A DNA stretch of 37,090 nucleotides, from assembly GCA_036351055.1 (NCBI GenBank), contig JAZBOH010000258.1, forward strand, positions 1 through 37,090, in the 5' to 3' direction. The DNA comes from JABDPF01 sp036351055 (GTDB lineage Bacteria; Pseudomonadota; Gammaproteobacteria; Xanthomonadales; SZUA-36). Shown here one piece after another: positions 8,568-16,701 of this stretch (positions within the stretch are counted from its first letter, which is position 1; each line of letters opens with the position of its first letter). A program made the translations under genes and the position numbers. A model generated the notes under the pieces. That model worked only from the letters and a program-made list of their open reading frames with translations, made no database searches and had not been told where the DNA came from.

Positions 8568-8596
8568 ATTTTAAGCCGGGCAGGAGCACTTGTAAA
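8568..8596 (-). promoter_or_regulatory. Leftward promoter for the lacI-GH5/SGNH operon
   Basis: On the minus strand -35 TTTACA (plus 8591-8596) and -10 TAAAAT (plus 8568-8573) are 17 bp apart. The -35 hexamer lies inside operator O1, so the repressor would control its own operon. Confidence 0.65.
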
Positions 8597-8606
8597 ACGT
8601 TTTACA
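8591..8606. promoter_or_regulatory. LacI-family operator O1
   Basis: This is a perfect 16-bp palindrome, TGTAAAACGTTTTACA, with the central CG typical of LacI/GalR-family operators. It overlaps the -35 of the leftward promoter. Confidence 0.9.
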
Positions 8607-8619
8607 TAAAAAAGCTAAA

Positions 8620-8649
8620 TTGACTGATTTATTGTAAAACGTTTAACAT
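8620..8649 (+). promoter_or_regulatory. Rightward promoter for the symporter-cellobiose phosphorylase operon
   Basis: TTGACT at 8620-8625 and TAACAT at 8644-8649 are separated by 18 bp. The -10 hexamer is embedded in operator O2. The start codon of the symporter follows about 50 bp downstream. Confidence 0.65.
8633..8648. promoter_or_regulatory. LacI-family operator O2
   Basis: TGTAAAACGTTTAACA is the O1 palindrome with one mismatch. It lies exactly 42 bp (about four helical turns) from O1, so two repressor dimers would sit on the same face of the DNA. It covers the -10 of the rightward promoter. Confidence 0.88.
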
Positions 8650-8702
8650 ACGGCTTCCGTGCAGAACGGTGTAGCCCTGCGCATACAGACAGAAGAAGAC
8701 TC

Positions 8703-10571
8703 ATGCAACTACAAGCGATCGACCTGATCATCATCGGGATTTACCTGGCATCCACGGTGGCCATCGGCCTGTACCTGAAAAAACGGGCCGCAAAGAACAT
8801 GCGCGCCTACTTCCAGGGCGGAAGAGAATTGCCCTGGTACATGCTGGGCCTGTCCAACGCCTCGGGCATGTTCGATATCTCCGGCACCATGTGGCTGGTC
8901 ACGCTGTGTTTTGTATATGGCCTGAAAAGCGTCTGGATACCCTGGTTGTGGCCGGTATTCAACCAGATTTTCCTGGCCGTATACCTTTCGACCTGGCTGC
9001 GGCGCTCCAATGTCCTGACCGGCGCGGAATGGATTCAGACCCGTTTTGGCACCGACCTCGGTGGCCGCCTGGCGCATATCGTGGTCGTGCTGTTTGCCGT
9101 CATCAGTGTGCTGGGCTTCCTGGCTTACGGCTTCGTCGGCGTAGGCAAGTTCATGGAAATATTCATTCCCTGGGAAGTGATCTCACCTTACGTACCTTTC
9201 GATATTCCGCTCGAGTACGTACCGCATTTCTACGGCGTCTTTTTTACCAGCATCGCCACTTTTTACGTGATGCTGGGCGGGATGCTGAGTATCGTCTGGG
9301 CCGACGTACTGCAGTTCACCATCATGACTGTCTCGGCCGTGATCATCGCCGTGCTCGCCATCGTTAACGTCACGCCCGAAGCGTTGCAGGCGGCAACGCC
9401 GGAAGGCTGGGCCAACCCGTTTTTCGGCTGGACGCTGAACATTGACTGGACCGGCCTGATCGACGAAATCAATACCAAGGTCGTGTCGGACGGTTACTCC
9501 CTGTTCAGCATCTTTTTCATGATGATGCTGTTCAAAGGCGTCCTGGTCAGCCTGGCGGGCCCGGCACCCAACTACGATATGCAGAAAATCCTGGCAACGA
9601 AGTCACCGCGCGAAGCCGCGCTGATGAGCGGGTTCGTGTCCATCGTGCTGATGCCCATCCGCTACCTGATGATCGCCGGTTTTGCGGTGCTTGCCATCGT
9701 GTATTACCAGGACCTGGACCTGATGACCGGTGGCCGGCTGGATTTTGAGAACATCCTGCCCTCGGCCATGTTGCAGTTTGCCCCGGTCGGCATCCTGGGC
9801 CTGATCCTGGCGGGCCTGTTGGCGGCCTTCATGTCGACGTTTGCCTCGACGGTCAACGCGGCCCCTGCTTACCTGGTCAACGATATCTACAAGCGTTACA
9901 TCAACCCGGAAGCCGAGCCGAAACGACTGATACACATGAGCTACCTGATTTCCGTCCTGGTGGTTGTCATCAGCACGATGATCGGCTTGTGGGTCGAGAG
10001 CATCAACAGCGTGCTGCAGTGGCTGGTTTCCGGCCTGTGGGGCGGTTACGTGGTATCCAACGTGCTCAAATGGTACTGGTGGCGCCTCAACGGCATGGGC
10101 TATTTCTGGGGCATGATGGTGGGCATCGTCGGCGCCCTGGCCTTCCCACCCCTGTTTGGCAGCATGCTCTCGTCCATAGCCACGGACATCCTGCCGCTGT
10201 ACCTGTTCCCGCTTCTGCTGGTCCTGTCCGGCCTGGCCGCCGTCATTGGCAGCCTCGTCACAAAACCAGAAGATCCTGAACTGCTCAAGGAGTTTTACCG
10301 GACCGTAAGGCCGTGGGGCATGTGGGGGCCCGTACACGACATGGTGATCGCGGAGGATCCTGCTTTTGAGCGCAACAAGGACTTTAGACGGGACATGTTC
10401 AACGTGACCATAGGCATCATTGCCCAGACCTGCCTGGTTGCGGCGCCCATCTTCCTGGTGGTGCGTGAAAACGCCTCGCTGGCAACCTCGCTGGTCGTGT
10501 TCGCCATCTGCGCCGGGATCATGAAAAAGACCTGGTTCGACAAACTGGAAGGGACCCCGGCCAATGCCTGA
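8703..10571 (+). CDS. Sodium:solute symporter (SSS family), likely cellobiose or oligosaccharide importer
   Basis: This is a 622-residue inner-membrane protein with about 14 hydrophobic segments. The N-terminus (LQAIDLIIIGIYLASTVAIG, then YFQGGRELPWYMLGLSNASGMFD) is typical of the sodium:solute symporter family, in which the early helix 1 region contributes to sodium and substrate binding. The family includes sodium/glucose and sodium/galactose transporters. The gene is first in the rightward operon under the LacI operators and its end overlaps the start of the GH94 phosphorylase gene by 8 nt, so it probably imports the phosphorylase substrate. The exact sugar is inferred from this coupling. 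A hydrophilic segment of about 60 residues lies between the last groups of helices (residues 520-570). A weak purine-rich ribosome site (AGAAGAAG) precedes ATG 8703. Confidence 0.92.
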   Translation: MQLQAIDLIIIGIYLASTVAIGLYLKKRAAKNMRAYFQGGRELPWYMLGLSNASGMFDISGTMWLVTLCFVYGLKSVWIPWLWPVFNQIFLAVYLSTWLRRSNVLTGAEWIQTRFGTDLGGRLAHIVVVLFAVISVLGFLAYGFVGVGKFMEIFIPWEVISPYVPFDIPLEYVPHFYGVFFTSIATFYVMLGGMLSIVWADVLQFTIMTVSAVIIAVLAIVNVTPEALQAATPEGWANPFFGWTLNIDWTGLIDEINTKVVSDGYSLFSIFFMMMLFKGVLVSLAGPAPNYDMQKILATKSPREAALMSGFVSIVLMPIRYLMIAGFAVLAIVYYQDLDLMTGGRLDFENILPSAMLQFAPVGILGLILAGLLAAFMSTFASTVNAAPAYLVNDIYKRYINPEAEPKRLIHMSYLISVLVVVISTMIGLWVESINSVLQWLVSGLWGGYVVSNVLKWYWWRLNGMGYFWGMMVGIVGALAFPPLFGSMLSSIATDILPLYLFPLLLVLSGLAAVIGSLVTKPEDPELLKEFYRTVRPWGMWGPVHDMVIAEDPAFERNKDFRRDMFNVTIGIIAQTCLVAAPIFLVVRENASLATSLVVFAICAGIMKKTWFDKLEGTPANA

Positions 10572-13026
10572 GCCTCATATTCAACCGGAAGACAAGCGCT
10601 TTGGCCATTTCGACGACGCCAGGCGCGAATACGTCATCACGAACCCGCAAACGCCCTACCCCTGGATCAACTACCTGGGCAGCGAGAAATTCTTTTCACT
10701 GATTTCCCAGACTGCGGGTGGTTACAGTTTTTACCGTGACGCCAAGTTCCGGCGCCTGACCCGCTACCGGTACAACAATGTACCGATGGACGACGGCGGA
10801 CGTTATTTTTACATCCAGGACGGCGAAACAACCTGGTCGCCCGGCTGGAAACCCTGCCGCACCGAACTTGACCGCTACGAATGTCGCCACGGCATGGGTT
10901 ACACAAAGATCACGGGCGAAAAGAACGGCATCGTCGCCAGCGTACTTTTTTTCGTGCCACTCGGGGACAACACCGAGTTGCAACGCGTGAATATCACGAA
11001 CCGCTCAACTGAAACCCGGAAGATACGACTGTTTTCGATGGCGGAGTGGTGCCTGTGGAACGCGGAAGACGACATGACCAACTTCCAGCGCAATTTTTCC
11101 TGCGGCGAAGTCGAAGTGGAAGGTTCGGTGATCTATCACAAGACCGAGTACCGCGAACGCCGCGACCACTATGCTTTCTACGGCGTGAACCAGGATATCT
11201 GCGGCTTCGATACCGATCGCGATACTTTCCTCGGGCCATACAGCGGCTTCGACCGGCCAGACTCCGTCAGCAGGGGTAAATCAGGCAACTCCATCGCCCA
11301 CGGCTGGTCTCCGATCGCTTCCCACTGCATCGAACTGGAACTGGCGCCCGGCGAGAGCCGCGATATGGTTTTCCAGTTGGGCTACGTGGAACTACCTGAA
11401 GACGAAAAATGGGCCGCGCCGGCGGTCATCAACAAACAGCCTGCAAAAGAGATGCTGGCTCGTTACGACGATAGCGCCAAGGTACAAAAAGCACTGGATG
11501 AACTGGCCGCCTACTGGGACGATTTGTTGTCCCGCTTTACGGTCAATTCCGGTGACGAACGCCTCGACCGCATGGTCAATACCTGGAACCAGTACCAGTG
11601 CATGGTCACGTTCAACCTGTCACGCAGCGCCTCGTTTTTCGAAGCGGGGATCGGCCGCGGCATGGGCTTCCGAGATTCCAACCAGGACCTGCTGGGTTTC
11701 GTGCACCTGGTGCCGGAACGGGCGCGGGAGCGTATCCTCGACATTGCCGCGATCCAGTTCGAAGACGGCTCCGTTTACCACCAGTACCAGCCCCTGACCA
11801 AGCGCGGTAACGCGGCCGTCGGCGGTAATTTCAACGACGATCCGCTATGGCTGATCATGTCCACCGTCGCCTATCTCCGTGAAACAGGCGACATGAGCAT
11901 CCTGGAGGAACAGGTTCCGTTCGACAATGACGAAACCAATACCGCTCCCCTGCTCGGCCACCTGAAGGCTTCATTCAACCATGCCACCAGTAACCTCGGA
12001 CCGCATGGCCTGCCCCTGATCGGCCGCGCCGACTGGAACGACTGTCTCAACCTGAACTGCTTCTCGACCGACCCGAACGAGTCATTCCAGACCACGGAAA
12101 ACACCGAGGGCCGGGTAGCCGAATCCATTTTCATCGCGGCCATGTTCGTCAAGTTCGGCAGCGAATATGCCGAGCTGTGCACAAGGCTGGGGCAGGAAGA
12201 GGAAGCCGAGAGAGCTTTCGCAGCTGTCAGTGACGTTAAGGGCGCTGTCGAAGAATACGGCTGGGACGGCAACTGGTTCCTGCGCGCCTACGACGCAGCC
12301 GGCAAGCCGCTGGGCAGCAATCAAAACGAAGAAGGCAAAATCTTCATCGAACCCCAGGGCTTTGCCGTAATGGCAGGCATTGGTATCGATGACGGCAAGG
12401 CAGTGGCCGCCCTCGACTCCGTGGAAACACAGCTGTCCTGTGAATACGGTATCGTGCTCAACTACCCGGCCTATACCCGTTATTACCTGGAATACGGCGA
12501 AATCTCCACTTACCCGCAGGGTTACAAGGAAAACGGCGGGATTTTCTGCCACAACAACCCCTGGGTCATGATCGGGGAAACCGTGCTGGGACGCGGTGAC
12601 AAGGCCTTCGATTACTACACCCGTATCGCACCCGCCTGGCAAAAAGATACAGCCCTGCACAAAACCGAACCCTACGTCTACTCGCAGATGATAGCGGGCA
12701 AGGAAGCGGTACGACCGGGCGAAGCCAAGAACTCCTGGCTCACGGGCACGGCAGCCTGGAACTATCATGCCGTCTCGGAACACATCCTGGGGATCAAGCC
12801 GGATTACGACGGACTCTGGATCGACCCCTGCATTCCGGCGTCCTGGACGGCTTACGAAGTAACGCGCAAATTCCGCGGCGCGACTTACCGCATCCGGGTG
12901 AAAAATCCGGATTCGGTGTGCAAGGGCATACGGTCCGTGCGGCTCAATGGCAAAAGCATTGATTCCAGCCATATACCGGCGGCTGCACCCGGCACCGAGA
13001 ACGAAGTTGAAGTGCTGATGGGCTGA
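10564..13026 (+). CDS. GH94 cellobiose phosphorylase
   Basis: This 820-residue cytoplasmic enzyme of glycoside hydrolase family 94 is expected to convert cellobiose plus phosphate to alpha-glucose 1-phosphate plus glucose. The length matches characterised cellobiose phosphorylases (about 820). The N-terminal beta-sandwich domain begins FGHFDDARREYVITNPQTPYPWINYLG. The (alpha/alpha)6 catalytic domain contains GRGMGFRDSNQDLLG and HGLPLIGRADWNDCLN, with the catalytic acid at D490. The C-terminal domain has YVYSQMIAGKEA and NSWLTGTAAWNYHA. No signal peptide is present, as expected for an enzyme that saves ATP on imported disaccharide. The start overlaps the symporter stop by 8 nt, with GGAAGGG about 8 nt upstream. 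Chitobiose or laminaribiose phosphorylase are related alternatives; the N-terminal pattern looks most like cellobiose phosphorylase. Confidence 0.93.
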   Translation: MPEPHIQPEDKRFGHFDDARREYVITNPQTPYPWINYLGSEKFFSLISQTAGGYSFYRDAKFRRLTRYRYNNVPMDDGGRYFYIQDGETTWSPGWKPCRTELDRYECRHGMGYTKITGEKNGIVASVLFFVPLGDNTELQRVNITNRSTETRKIRLFSMAEWCLWNAEDDMTNFQRNFSCGEVEVEGSVIYHKTEYRERRDHYAFYGVNQDICGFDTDRDTFLGPYSGFDRPDSVSRGKSGNSIAHGWSPIASHCIELELAPGESRDMVFQLGYVELPEDEKWAAPAVINKQPAKEMLARYDDSAKVQKALDELAAYWDDLLSRFTVNSGDERLDRMVNTWNQYQCMVTFNLSRSASFFEAGIGRGMGFRDSNQDLLGFVHLVPERARERILDIAAIQFEDGSVYHQYQPLTKRGNAAVGGNFNDDPLWLIMSTVAYLRETGDMSILEEQVPFDNDETNTAPLLGHLKASFNHATSNLGPHGLPLIGRADWNDCLNLNCFSTDPNESFQTTENTEGRVAESIFIAAMFVKFGSEYAELCTRLGQEEEAERAFAAVSDVKGAVEEYGWDGNWFLRAYDAAGKPLGSNQNEEGKIFIEPQGFAVMAGIGIDDGKAVAALDSVETQLSCEYGIVLNYPAYTRYYLEYGEISTYPQGYKENGGIFCHNNPWVMIGETVLGRGDKAFDYYTRIAPAWQKDTALHKTEPYVYSQMIAGKEAVRPGEAKNSWLTGTAAWNYHAVSEHILGIKPDYDGLWIDPCIPASWTAYEVTRKFRGATYRIRVKNPDSVCKGIRSVRLNGKSIDSSHIPAAAPGTENEVEVLMG

Positions 13027-13050
13027 TACTGCTTAACGGGTACCGTCTGC

Positions 13051-13887
13051 CTATATCCCCGACCGTTCATCAGCGTGCTGGGCTTCGACTTTTTTCCTGG
13101 CCTGCTTGAGCGCCTTGCGGCGTGCCTCGTGGTGTGATTCCAGGCCGTCGCCGGCATAATAGACATACAGCGTCGAGTAGCAGAAGTACATGGTCAGCAC
13201 GGTTGCGATCTCGAGTGATGCAACACCGGCCGAGATGCCGGTTCCGATGGCGACCAGGATGAAAAGCGCATCGAAAGTGTCCTGCAGCGCCCGCCTGAAG
13301 TGCACGCCGGCGACGATGCCGGCCAGGCTGAACGCCAGGGCCAGGCTGTGTTGTACAACCAGCACGATGGCCGCCACCACACCCGGCAGGATCAGCGTGG
13401 TTTCATCCAGGGAATGGTCGTGGGAACTGGCCTTGTGGATCCCCTTGTGAACCCAGGAAACCGGCAGCACCAGTAACCAGACCCCGACCAAAACGATGAG
13501 CAGTTGGCGCCCGTAGCCCAGGCGGTCGAACTGGCCGGTCGCCCTGATCATGGTCGTGACGATTTCCGAATCGACCACCGGTGGGTCCGCCTGCATCCAA
13601 TCAGTGCTTGCCGGGCTGGCGCCTTCCACCAGTTCGGTGATACCGCCAACCGGCAGCAGGTCCACGAAACCTGGAAATATCATGGCCAGGGAAACCAGCA
13701 ACACGGCAAGCGAGACATGGTACAGCAGCACCTTGCGCAGCAGTCTGTAATCGGCATTGGCGGGCGGCAGGAACCCCTCTTCCAATTCCGATTCCACCTC
13801 GGCCTGCACTTCCTTTTCCAAGCTTGCTTCGCTCACTTCACCACCCCGGTTTCTGCTCTCCTCTTCTCTGATTGTACTCAATATCAC
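13051..13887 (-). CDS. DUF4956-like integral membrane protein
   Basis: This protein has 278 residues. An acidic N-terminal tail of about 45 residues is followed by a membrane helix (KVLLYHVSLAVLLVSLAMIF), a periplasmic-looking loop of about 60 residues, a second helix (LLIVLVGVWLLVLPVSWV), and further helices after residue 165. A lysine/arginine-rich C-terminal tail ends the protein. The segment SLALAFSLAGIVAGVHFRRALQDTFDALFILVAIGTGISAG resembles the conserved core of DUF4956 membrane proteins; function is unknown. GTG 13887 is the longest start (AGGGG 10 nt upstream). GTG 13836, with GGGG 7 nt upstream and product beginning MSEASLEKEV, is an equally reasonable start. It converges with the GH94 gene, with only 24 bp between and no clear terminator. 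Confidence 0.72.
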   Translation of the reverse strand: MILSTIREEESRNRGGEVSEASLEKEVQAEVESELEEGFLPPANADYRLLRKVLLYHVSLAVLLVSLAMIFPGFVDLLPVGGITELVEGASPASTDWMQADPPVVDSEIVTTMIRATGQFDRLGYGRQLLIVLVGVWLLVLPVSWVHKGIHKASSHDHSLDETTLILPGVVAAIVLVVQHSLALAFSLAGIVAGVHFRRALQDTFDALFILVAIGTGISAGVASLEIATVLTMYFCYSTLYVYYAGDGLESHHEARRKALKQARKKVEAQHADERSGI

Positions 13888-13924
13888 CGAAACTTATCCC
13901 CTGGACCGCAAAACCGGCTGTTAT

Positions 13925-13959
13925 AAAAAAACCGCGCGAACGGGTTGCGCGGTTTTTTT
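13925..13959 (-). terminator. Rho-independent terminator downstream of the secreted DUF4412-like gene
   Basis: A perfect 13-bp inverted repeat (13925-13937 with 13947-13959) with a 9-nt loop has a GC-rich core (CCGCGC) flanked by A7/T7. On the minus strand the stem ends in seven T. It sits 14 nt past the stop of the gene ending at 13974. By symmetry it could also work on the plus strand. Confidence 0.92.
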
Positions 13960-13973
13960 AAGCGCCTGGTGGA

Positions 13974-15149
13974 TTACCAGGCGTTCGAGTCGACTTTCTG
14001 CCAACCCTCCGGTACCTGGAACTGATTGTCGGCAATATCTTCGTCGCTGATGCCGGTCAACTCGGTGGTCACCTTGAACAAGGTTACGGAGCCCGCCGCG
14101 GGGTTGGCCGCCTCGGCTTTGGGTTCCTGGTCTTTCTTGCGGTTACGGAACTTGCCCAGCGCGCCGCCGATCAACTTCTGGCTAGCCGCCCCGATGGCTG
14201 ACCCGGCGACCGAGCCGCCGACACTGTCCCCAACCGCCTCGGCAGCCTGCTGCCCAACGGCCGAACCGGCGTGTGAAGCAGCCGTGCCGGCAGCGGCATC
14301 AAGCGCGGCGTTACCCGCCTCGCTCCAGATGTCGTCCATTGCAATCGGCTGACCGGCAGGCGTGGTGCATTGTTCACCGCCCATTTCCAGGCTCATCACG
14401 GTCTTCACCGGGTATCCCTTGAGGTCACCTGATTCGGACAGCACTTCTTCCCAGCCATCCTTGAACATGCCCAGTAGTCCCTGGGTATTCACCTTGGCCA
14501 GCGCCAGCAACTCGTCGCCACCCATCGCTTTGGCCATACCTTCCTGGAAGGCGCGGGCTTCGTCTTCACCCGGAATTTTCTTGGCATTCCAAAACTCCAG
14601 CGCCCATTTCATATCGCAACTCTTGCCGGTATCGGGGACCGTGCAGGATTGCGTGGCCGTGATGATGGTCTGGCGCGCCTTCACGCCGGCAAACGCTTCA
14701 CTGTTCCTGGTTTTCTGCACATCGACAACCGGCTCGGACCACTCGCATTCCTCCTCGCTGACCGGTAAGCCGCCACCCTGCATCTCTTCCATCTGCGCCA
14801 TGCCCTGCTCCATTTTCTGGCGCATCTGTTCAAAGGTCACCTCGGAGTACTTTCGTTCCTCAGGCATCAGGTTGAGCATTTTTTCGTCGTCCAGCAGGAC
14901 AATGGTCGCCGTATTCAGGTTCTTGGCGAATTTCTTCATCAGTTTCGAAGCCATTTCCATGCTGTTTTCGGTGCGCCCCCGGTTACCGGAAACGGCCGTG
15001 GTGACGGTTCCCGTCGAGTTCATGACCGACATGCCGCCACCGGCCTCGACTTTGACGCTTTGTTGTAATGTCACGTCCGTCCAGGCCGTGGCTGAAAACG
15101 CCACCAAACACATCGGCAAGAAAACTTTCGGTATATACCCTGGTTTCAT
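13974..15149 (-). CDS. Secreted protein, DUF4412-like, with Ala/Gly-rich C-terminal segment
   Basis: This protein has 391 residues from ATG 15149, where GGAGAG lies about 7 nt upstream. The open frame extends to 15227, but that start has no ribosome site. A Sec signal peptide (MKPGYIPKVFLPMCLVAFSATAWT) directs export. Residues about 25-110 show the pattern of DUF4412-type domains: GGMSVMNSTGTVTT, RTENSMEM, ATIVLLDDEKMLNLMPEERKYSEV. Six cysteines follow in the middle region and could form disulfides. Residues about 295-350 are an Ala/Gly/Ser-rich, low-complexity stretch with GxxxG-like spacing, resembling a glycine-zipper membrane-inserting segment, followed by a basic patch KFRNRKKD. Function is unknown. 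It is monocistronic, with its own terminator. Cell envelope or surface location is inferred from the signal peptide. Confidence 0.8.
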   Translation of the reverse strand: MKPGYIPKVFLPMCLVAFSATAWTDVTLQQSVKVEAGGGMSVMNSTGTVTTAVSGNRGRTENSMEMASKLMKKFAKNLNTATIVLLDDEKMLNLMPEERKYSEVTFEQMRQKMEQGMAQMEEMQGGGLPVSEEECEWSEPVVDVQKTRNSEAFAGVKARQTIITATQSCTVPDTGKSCDMKWALEFWNAKKIPGEDEARAFQEGMAKAMGGDELLALAKVNTQGLLGMFKDGWEEVLSESGDLKGYPVKTVMSLEMGGEQCTTPAGQPIAMDDIWSEAGNAALDAAAGTAASHAGSAVGQQAAEAVGDSVGGSVAGSAIGAASQKLIGGALGKFRNRKKDQEPKAEAANPAAGSVTLFKVTTELTGISDEDIADNQFQVPEGWQKVDSNAW

Positions 15150-15288
15150 AGTGCTCTCTCCTTTCACGAATTTTTCCACCACTGGTAAGACTATGATGTA
15201 AAGAATAAGCAACTCGAAATCTACCACGGCCCATGTTGTAAAAGATATAAGTCATCTTCCGCGAGCGCCTTGGACCGTGCCACGGACA

Positions 15289-16233
15289 TCAAACCTGTGC
15301 TGGCCTGAACAGGCGCCGGGCGTGGCCCACGGTATCCCACGCGATGATGATGATGGCCACCAGCAAACAACCACGAATGGTATTTTCAAGAATCGGCAGT
15401 AATTGCGCGATTTCCTCGTTCTGAACTGAGAGGAAACCGCTTTGACCGGCCACGAAAGCCAGCAGGGCAATCCAGAGAAGCTGGGTCACCACCGTGACCA
15501 GCCGCATGTTGCGGGTCCAAAGGGTTCGCGTCAGCCGGTAAATACTGAATGCAATGTCTATGACCAGCAATATTCCGGCCAACAGCCACACCCAATCCGG
15601 CAGGCTGACCGTCCAGTCCAGAATCCACTCGCCGTCGTGCCGGACCATGGCCGGAAGCGGAATCAAATCCCCCAGCCACAAAAGCGCAAAACTGGAAAAA
15701 ACGAGTTCGAAAGCGATCTCACCGCGCGATATCGACTGGTGATCTTCGATCCCCCGCAACTCACTGGCATCCCATTTGTCCAGCCACGTGGCCTTCTCAC
15801 CGCTCTTCTCAAGCGCGACGAATACGCCCAGAACGGCGGCCCCGACCCACAACAGGGACCCGGGTATCCCGGTGATGGAATGCCAGAATGAACTCCAGAT
15901 TCGCCCGCTTGCCATGGCGGCGGCCACTCCGATGACAACGTGAAAAACGACCACGATGGAAAGCGAAATCTTCAGCGACGACAGGAAGCTGAAGTAGAAC
16001 TGCGGGCCGACCAGGTATGCCGACTCATCGGCGGCCAGCTGGGTAGCGTACTTCATCGGGTGGGGTTTATTGGCGTTCAGGAAGTCCTCTTCACCCAAGT
16101 CCGGGTTTTCGGCTTTCTGATCGGCGTATTCCTCGCACAGGCTGTCATAGATTTCCGCGAACTCCTCGTCGCGTTGCGCCGCGGGGTGATAGGACACCAC
16201 CTGGTGAGCGTAAGCCTTGAGCATATCCATCAT
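15289..16233 (-). CDS. PadR-associated membrane protein
   Basis: This protein has 314 residues. The first about 85 residues are polar and resemble the small cytoplasmic helical domain (HAAS-like, as in DUF1700-type proteins) often encoded directly after PadR regulators: HPAAQRDEEFAEIYDSLCEEY and KPHPMKYATQLAA. Six hydrophobic segments follow (about residues 90-112, 123-142, 175-195, 212-232, 244-262 and 283-300). The start overlaps the PadR stop (ATGA), so the two are coupled. PadR partners of this type are thought to be membrane sensors or stress proteins, but the function here is not known. Nothing in the sequence suggests an enzyme. Confidence 0.8.
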   Translation of the reverse strand: MMDMLKAYAHQVVSYHPAAQRDEEFAEIYDSLCEEYADQKAENPDLGEEDFLNANKPHPMKYATQLAADESAYLVGPQFYFSFLSSLKISLSIVVVFHVVIGVAAAMASGRIWSSFWHSITGIPGSLLWVGAAVLGVFVALEKSGEKATWLDKWDASELRGIEDHQSISRGEIAFELVFSSFALLWLGDLIPLPAMVRHDGEWILDWTVSLPDWVWLLAGILLVIDIAFSIYRLTRTLWTRNMRLVTVVTQLLWIALLAFVAGQSGFLSVQNEEIAQLLPILENTIRGCLLVAIIIIAWDTVGHARRLFRPAQV

Positions 16234-16568
16234 GAACTCTCCTGTAGAACCTTATCGATGCTTTCATTCAACATGCGCCACTCCAGCACCAGGGAAGTCA
16301 GCACTTCCTGGCCCAGTTCGGAAAGCCGGTAGTAACGCTTTTTCCGCTTGTCGTCGAATCGCCACTCGCTGGTCAGCAGACCCTGTTTTTCGAGCCTGCG
16401 CACCAGGGGATAGAGGGTGCCTTCGTCGATTTCCAGGCCTTTGCCGTTCAGTTCCCTGCGCAGAGAATAGCCGTAATGCTCCCCGCGCAACTGGGCCAGA
16501 ACAGCCAGCGGCAAAGCGCCGCGGCGCAGTTCCAACCTGAGCTTCTCAACGATTTCAGTACTGTTCAT
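16230..16568 (-). CDS. PadR family transcriptional regulator
   Basis: This protein has 112 residues from ATG 16568. The PadR winged helix is complete: RGALPLAVLAQLRGEHYGYSLRRELNGKGLEIDEGTLYPLVRRLEKQGLLTSEWR, then KKRYYRLSELGQEVL. The C-terminal helix (EWRMLNESIDKVLQESS) is short, as in the PadR-s2 group. The open frame extends to 16646, but those codons run through the operator region and are probably not translated. The ribosome site is weak (GGA about 8 nt away). It forms a two-gene operon with the membrane protein and has two operators just upstream, so autoregulation is likely. Confidence 0.93.
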   Translation of the reverse strand: MNSTEIVEKLRLELRRGALPLAVLAQLRGEHYGYSLRRELNGKGLEIDEGTLYPLVRRLEKQGLLTSEWRFDDKRKKRYYRLSELGQEVLTSLVLEWRMLNESIDKVLQESS

Positions 16569-16575
16569 TTCATAT

Positions 16576-16632
16576 CCATATACTGTGTATTGCATAGTAT
16601 GTGACATATACTGTATATCACACAGTATATGG
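16576..16632. promoter_or_regulatory. Double PadR operator and likely promoter
   Basis: The element ATACT-N11-AGTAT occurs twice in direct orientation, at 16580-16600 and 16608-16628, with a 28-bp repeat distance. The outer edges of the whole region also form a perfect 13-bp inverted repeat (16576-16588 and 16620-16632). This spacing and symmetry match known PadR operators (family knowledge). A possible minus-strand promoter, TTGCAA (just upstream, ending at 16633) plus 17 bp plus TACAGT, is overlaid by the operators, so binding would block transcription of padR and its partner. Confidence 0.8.
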
Positions 16633-16651
16633 TTGCAAGCCCGCATGGAAA

Positions 16652-16677
16652 AACACCCCGGTTGGTGCCGGGGTGTT
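16652..16677 (-). terminator. Rho-independent terminator of the oad operon
   Basis: A perfect 10-bp stem (16652-16661 with 16668-16677) with a 6-nt loop has a CCCCGG core and is followed on the minus strand by five T. It lies 24 nt after the oadB stop and just before the PadR operators, separating the two units. Confidence 0.9.
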
Positions 16678-16701
16678 CAAGTTAGCTTGCTATGTTTCGG
16701 C

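Noticed and set aside
9603..10337. 244-codon minus-strand open frame in the symporter gene
   Set aside because: The low-complexity product, rich in Gln, His and Asp, is typical of antisense reading of a membrane protein gene.
12082..12972. 296-codon minus-strand open frame inside the GH94 gene
   Set aside because: It is a shadow of the cellobiose phosphorylase gene; no ribosome site and no recognisable protein features.
13027..13050. Possible terminator between GH94 and the DUF4956-like gene
   Set aside because: Only a 4-bp stem (ACGG/CCGT) is present and there is no T-run.
16652..16677. Hairpin near the PadR operators as part of the regulator site
   Set aside because: It has a GC stem with a T-run in the direction of the oad operon and sits just past oadB, so it is better explained as its terminator.
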